From the NCBI GenBank assembly GCA_017453685.1, contig JAFTEL010000113.1:1-61933 (forward strand): a stretch of DNA of 61,933 nt, read 5' to 3'. Origin of the DNA: Clostridia bacterium. Its GTDB lineage: Bacteria; Bacillota; Clostridia; Oscillospirales; Acutalibacteraceae. The notes below the pieces were generated by a model that did not search any database, had not been told where the DNA came from, and saw only the letters and a program-made list of their open reading frames with translations. Of this stretch, positions 58,552 through 61,933 are shown piece by piece. Every line of letters begins with the position of its first letter. Position 1 is the stretch's first letter. The position numbers and the translations under genes were made by a program.

Positions 58552-60180
58552 TTATTTTCTCTTATTGATCTCATGCGCGATCATCACTTTCAGCGTCAGG
58601 AAGATCACGCGCAGATAGCGGAAGGGGAAAATGAGCAAGTCCTCTTTCGGGTAACGGCCCGACACGCCGCTCGAACCGTAGCAGCCGATGTTGCAGCTTG
58701 TGATGTCGTTGCCGAAAAAGTCTTGGGTCAGTTCGCAGTCCGTGTCGATCCCGCCGCCGATGAGCGGCGAACCTGCCACCAGCCGGAACGATTCCGGATC
58801 GTTGAGATTGTCCGACGCGAAGCCGGGCGACCGGATATAGGGGTGCTTATCAACGATCGGCACGAGGGTGTTGTAGTAGCAGTTGTGGGTGATAAGTGTG
58901 TTCTGCTTTTTGGCGTCTAAATCATAGCGGATGTGGTAGCCCGGCAGGGGGGCAAAAATGTTGTTCGCCACCAAGCCGTCCGGAATACGGCTGATGTCGA
59001 AATCGCGGCAGTTGACGATGGTGTTGTTGTAAAACCGCATCCCGTATTCCTTCGCGCCGCCGCCCAGACGGTTGCTGCCGCCGTTGTCGTTGAGGGAAAG
59101 ACAGTAGCGCACCGTGTTGCCGTGGTGGCCGCTGTGGTTGGGGTTGTTGTTGCAGAAGCGCTGATTGTCGTGCGAATAGATGTATTGGTAGGTGCAGTGG
59201 TGGGAGTAGGAGTCGAAGTCCACGCTCATGCCGTCGCCCACGTTTTTCTGACCTGCGATCTCACAGTATTCAATGGTGCTGTTTACGCTCCCCCAGAACC
59301 ACATGGAGGCGTTGAAGTATTTGACCTCGCCGTTCTCGTCCAGCCCGTCGGCCTGGCAGCAGTCGATGGAGCGGCAGTGGGTGACCAGCGCGCCGTCGCA
59401 AATGCCGACGATGATCGACTCCGCGTCCATATCGTGAAAATACACGTTTTCTACCAGCGCGCCGGTGTTGAAGATCGGGTCGATGTCCTCCTCCTCACAC
59501 CACGGGGTTTGTTCCTCGTTCCACGAGCCCCACAGGCTGATACCGTTGCCGCAGTCGTACATTTCGCAGTCGGTGATCGTCAGATCGTTGACCGCAAAGC
59601 GCGAACGGGCGGGCAGCCCCTTGACCATCACGCACGCACGGGCTCCCGCGGCGCCTGCCGACAGGTTATCGCGCGCGCCCAGCACGTAATTCTGCATATC
59701 GTGCATCGTCAACCCCGTGAGGGTGATGCCGACGCTGGTGTTTTGCAGCGCGTCGATCCAGATGCCGCCGCCATTATGTGCGGTGATTTCCAGCTCGCTT
59801 ACCGTCACATAAGAGCAGTCGAACAGCCGCAGCACCTCGGTGGGCTTGTCGGTGTAAAGGCGCGGCTGACCGAGCGCTTCGTCGCCGTAAGCCGACAGGA
59901 CGATGGGGTTTTCTTTTGTGCCGGAGCAGGTGAGCGTTAATTCGCACGGATAGCTGCCGCCGCGGCGGAACAAAACCTTCGCGCCGGGCGTCAGGGTGAG
60001 CGTTTTGAGCTTTTCAACGGTCCGAAAGGCCTGCGCCTGCGACGTGCCGCTGTTTTCGTCGCTTCCGTTCACACTGTCCACGTAATAGGTCGCGCCGCCG
60101 TCAACGGCGTAGCAGGGCAGGGCGGTCAGCAGCAGAACGACCGCGAGAAACAGGGCGAAAAACCGTTTGCCGTGCGGCAT
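58552..60180 (-). CDS. Exported right-handed beta-helix protein
   Basis: Start 60180 has GGGAG eight bases upstream; an ATG three codons earlier does not. The 542-residue product has a signal peptide (HGKRFFALFLAVVLLLTALPCYA) and then the opening YYVDSVNGSDENSGTSQAQAFRTVEKL, typical of right-handed parallel beta-helix proteins related to pectate lyases (PL9-like) and PbH1 repeats. Repeated N-x-x-I and D-C segments build the helix; many His and Asn residues occur around YSHDNQRFCNNNPNHSGHHG. The enzyme activity, if any, is unknown. It ends in the tail FPFRYLRVIFLTLKVMIAH, similar in character to the tails of two other exported proteins here. Confidence 0.8.
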   Translation of the reverse strand: MPHGKRFFALFLAVVLLLTALPCYAVDGGATYYVDSVNGSDENSGTSQAQAFRTVEKLKTLTLTPGAKVLFRRGGSYPCELTLTCSGTKENPIVLSAYGDEALGQPRLYTDKPTEVLRLFDCSYVTVSELEITAHNGGGIWIDALQNTSVGITLTGLTMHDMQNYVLGARDNLSAGAAGARACVMVKGLPARSRFAVNDLTITDCEMYDCGNGISLWGSWNEEQTPWCEEEDIDPIFNTGALVENVYFHDMDAESIIVGICDGALVTHCRSIDCCQADGLDENGEVKYFNASMWFWGSVNSTIEYCEIAGQKNVGDGMSVDFDSYSHHCTYQYIYSHDNQRFCNNNPNHSGHHGNTVRYCLSLNDNGGSNRLGGGAKEYGMRFYNNTIVNCRDFDISRIPDGLVANNIFAPLPGYHIRYDLDAKKQNTLITHNCYYNTLVPIVDKHPYIRSPGFASDNLNDPESFRLVAGSPLIGGGIDTDCELTQDFFGNDITSCNIGCYGSSGVSGRYPKEDLLIFPFRYLRVIFLTLKVMIAHEINKRK

Positions 60181-60195
60181 GGTGAACACTCCCTT

Positions 60196-61933
60196 TTATT
60201 TCGTGCTGACGATCACTTTGCCGTCCTCGCTCGTGAGCGAAACGGCGGTGATCGACGCGCCGTCCACGCTTTCGACGATGGCATTGGCGATCTTGTCCTC
60301 CACGTTGCGGCGAATGGCGTTGCGCAGGTCGCGCGCGCCGCGGCTACCGTCGCACAGGGCGGCGAGCGCCTGCGGCACATCGTCCGTCCAGGTCAGCGTG
60401 ATGCCTTTGTCGCGCAGCGGCTCGATCAGTTCGTTGAGCATTAAAACGGCGATCTGCCGGTAGTTTTCGGGGGTCAGGTCGTTGAACACGGCGATCTCAT
60501 CCACGCGCCCGATGAATTCGGGGCGCAGGAACTCGCGCAGCGCCTTCATCGCTTTATCCTTTGAGGCGGCGGCCGCATCCTTGGCGAAGCCCAGCGCGTT
60601 TTCCTTGCGTTCGCTGCCGGCGTTGGAGGTCATGATGATGACAGTGTTTTCAAAGCTGACGGTTCTGCCCTGCGCGTCGGTGATGCGGCCTTCGTCGAGG
60701 ATTTGCAGCAGAATATTCATCACGTCGGGGTGGGCTTTTTCGATTTCGTCGAACAAAATCACGGAATACGGCTTGCGGCGCACCTTTTCGGTGAGCTGAC
60801 CCGCTTCGTCATAGCCGACATAGCCGGGCGGTGAGCCGATGATGCGGGAAACGCTGTGCTTTTCCATAAATTCCGACATATCCAGCCGAATGAGCGTTTC
60901 CGGCGTGTCGAACAGTTCCTGCGAGAGCAGCTTGACCAGCTCCGTTTTGCCCACGCCGGTGGGCCCGACGAAGATGAACGAGGCGGGTCTACGCTGCGGG
61001 TTGATCTGAACGCGGCCGCGCTTGATGGCGGTGCAGACCAGCTCCACGGCTTCGTCCTGCCCGATGAGTTTGGCCTTGATGTGCTTTTCCAAGTCGCTCA
61101 GACGGCGCAGGTCGCTCTCGATCACCTTCTGCGCGGGAATACCCGTCCAGAGCTGAATGACCCTGGCGAGGTCGTTTTCCGTCACGGCGTTGTTCTTCGC
61201 CAGTTCGGCGAGGTTTTTGATCTCGTTTTCCGCCACGATGATCTCGGATTTGACGCGGGCGATGGCCTCATAGTCGGCTTCTTCCGCCTCTGTCAGCGCC
61301 TGTTCTTCCACACGCAGCTCTGCCAGCTTCTTTTCCGCGAGCTCATGCATACTGATATATTGGTTGCGCAGGTTCGCGCAGGTGCAGGCCTCGTCCAGCA
61401 GGTCGATGGCCTTGTCGGGCAGGAAGCGGTCGTTGATATACCGTTCGGAGAGCACGACCGCGCTGTGCACGAGGGAATCGCTGATCTGAACGCGGTGGTA
61501 GTTTTCGTAATAATCCTTGATGCCGAGCAGGACTTTGTAGGTGTCCTCGATGGAGGGTTCTTCCACCTTCACGGGCTGCAGGCGGCGTTCCAGCGCAGCG
61601 TCTTTTTCGATATATTTGCGGTATTCGGTAAAGGTCGTCGCGCCGATGATCTGAATTTCCCCGCGGGAGAGCGCGGGCTTGAGGATGTTCGCGGCGTTCA
61701 TCGAGCCTTCCGCGTCGCCCGTGCCGACCAAGTTATGCACTTCGTCAATGAACAGAATGATGTTGCCCTCGGCCTTGACTTCGTCCACCAGCCCCTTGAT
61801 GCGGCTTTCAAACTGCCCGCGGAACTGGGTGCCGGCAACCAAAGCGGTCAGGTCGAGCAGGTGAATCTCTTTATCCGCCAGCTTGGCGGGCACGTCGCCC
61901 GAAGCGATGCGCAGCGCCAGCCCTTCGGCGATG
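60196..61933 (-). CDS. ATP-dependent Clp protease ATP-binding subunit, ClpC-like (5' truncated by window)
   Basis: The frame is open to the window edge (IAEGLALRIASGDVP precedes the first Met), so the N-terminus and first Walker A lie outside. Visible are the first AAA+ domain's Walker B (IILFIDEVHNLVG), a short middle domain of about 60 residues (LAEKKLAELRVEEQAL), the linker TGIPAQKVIES, and the second AAA+ domain with GPTGVGKTELVKLL, ILFDEIEKAHPDV and SNAGS. The short middle domain favours ClpC over ClpB. The Clp ATPase unfolds proteins for ClpP. It is followed 15 bases later by the beta-helix gene. Confidence 0.9.
   Translation of the reverse strand, partial: IAEGLALRIASGDVPAKLADKEIHLLDLTALVAGTQFRGQFESRIKGLVDEVKAEGNIILFIDEVHNLVGTGDAEGSMNAANILKPALSRGEIQIIGATTFTEYRKYIEKDAALERRLQPVKVEEPSIEDTYKVLLGIKDYYENYHRVQISDSLVHSAVVLSERYINDRFLPDKAIDLLDEACTCANLRNQYISMHELAEKKLAELRVEEQALTEAEEADYEAIARVKSEIIVAENEIKNLAELAKNNAVTENDLARVIQLWTGIPAQKVIESDLRRLSDLEKHIKAKLIGQDEAVELVCTAIKRGRVQINPQRRPASFIFVGPTGVGKTELVKLLSQELFDTPETLIRLDMSEFMEKHSVSRIIGSPPGYVGYDEAGQLTEKVRRKPYSVILFDEIEKAHPDVMNILLQILDEGRITDAQGRTVSFENTVIIMTSNAGSERKENALGFAKDAAAASKDKAMKALREFLRPEFIGRVDEIAVFNDLTPENYRQIAVLMLNELIEPLRDKGITLTWTDDVPQALAALCDGSRGARDLRNAIRRNVEDKIANAIVESVDGASITAVSLTSEDGKVIVSTK

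Noticed and set aside
1..61933. Insertion sequences, prophage or integrative element
   Set aside because: No transposase, integrase, phage structural gene or flanking direct repeats were recognised in the window.

Overview
The window looks like a piece of chromosome from a GC-rich (roughly 55-58% by eye), anaerobic, gut-type member of the Clostridia, probably Oscillospiraceae/Ruminococcaceae-like. The evidence is sigma-A promoters and strong Shine-Dalgarno sites typical of Firmicutes, a thrS T-box, the conserved spoVB-mazG-(hup)-rqcP-yabP-yabQ-divIC-yabR cluster of endospore formers, a two-domain long HPF, a dockerin-bearing BspA-type leucine-rich-repeat protein, and many glycoside hydrolases. 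No rRNA, tRNA, transposase, prophage or CRISPR array was recognised; the one structural RNA gene is tmRNA.

Layout. 1-9.7 kb (+): the end of a ceramidase-like gene, a small TIGR04076-type protein, an Eis-like acetyltransferase, then an overlapping glycan-use operon (GH3, GH95-like, an unrecognised protein, an MBL-fold protein). 9.8-14.1 kb (+): an exported LRR/dockerin protein, an MBL hydrolase and two unrecognised proteins. 14.2-24.3 kb (mostly -): a GtrB-like glycosyltransferase, an XRE regulator divergent from a PHP phosphoesterase with palindromic operators between them, an FAD oxidoreductase, cysteine synthase, exported GH43, SDR, GNAT, diguanylate cyclase and a RumA-type rRNA methyltransferase. 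24.5-29.8 kb (-): amidohydrolase, a GH2 beta-galactosidase, ssrA and smpB. 29.9-38.9 kb (-): rmlACD (rmlA needs a -1 shift), a lipoprotein coupled to argH, argG, dut and T-box-controlled thrS. 39-56.4 kb (+): recJ-rel-dtd-MBL-hemZ, a uridine-kinase-like gene, the spoVB...yabR sporulation/division cluster, an orphan fumarase alpha subunit, hpf, an RlmL-type methyltransferase, a lipid kinase, a tiny Cys-rich membrane protein and a NeuD-like acyltransferase. 56.4-61.9 kb (-): a chimeric DUF4417 protein, two exported proteins and the end of a Clp AAA+ gene.

The most unusual signal is not a gene. Three intergenic stretches (1201-1443, 24304-24521, 28632-28834) are built of many short, mutually unrelated hairpins. 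In the last two, the hairpins are separated by a short spacer that is constant within each array (TCGATAT in one, CATCAT in the other). Most loops are GNA or GNNA closed by C-G, on one strand or the other; these are the loops known to make exceptionally stable DNA mini-hairpins. All three arrays begin at the 3' end of a transcription unit. I know of no named element matching this. Other points worth following: an rmlA frame break at a phased A-AAA-AAC heptamer that otherwise fuses RmlA to RmlC, autoregulatory palindromes at the XRE gene, a 21-bp tandem repeat in the argG leader, and similar aromatic/basic C-terminal tails on unrelated exported proteins.
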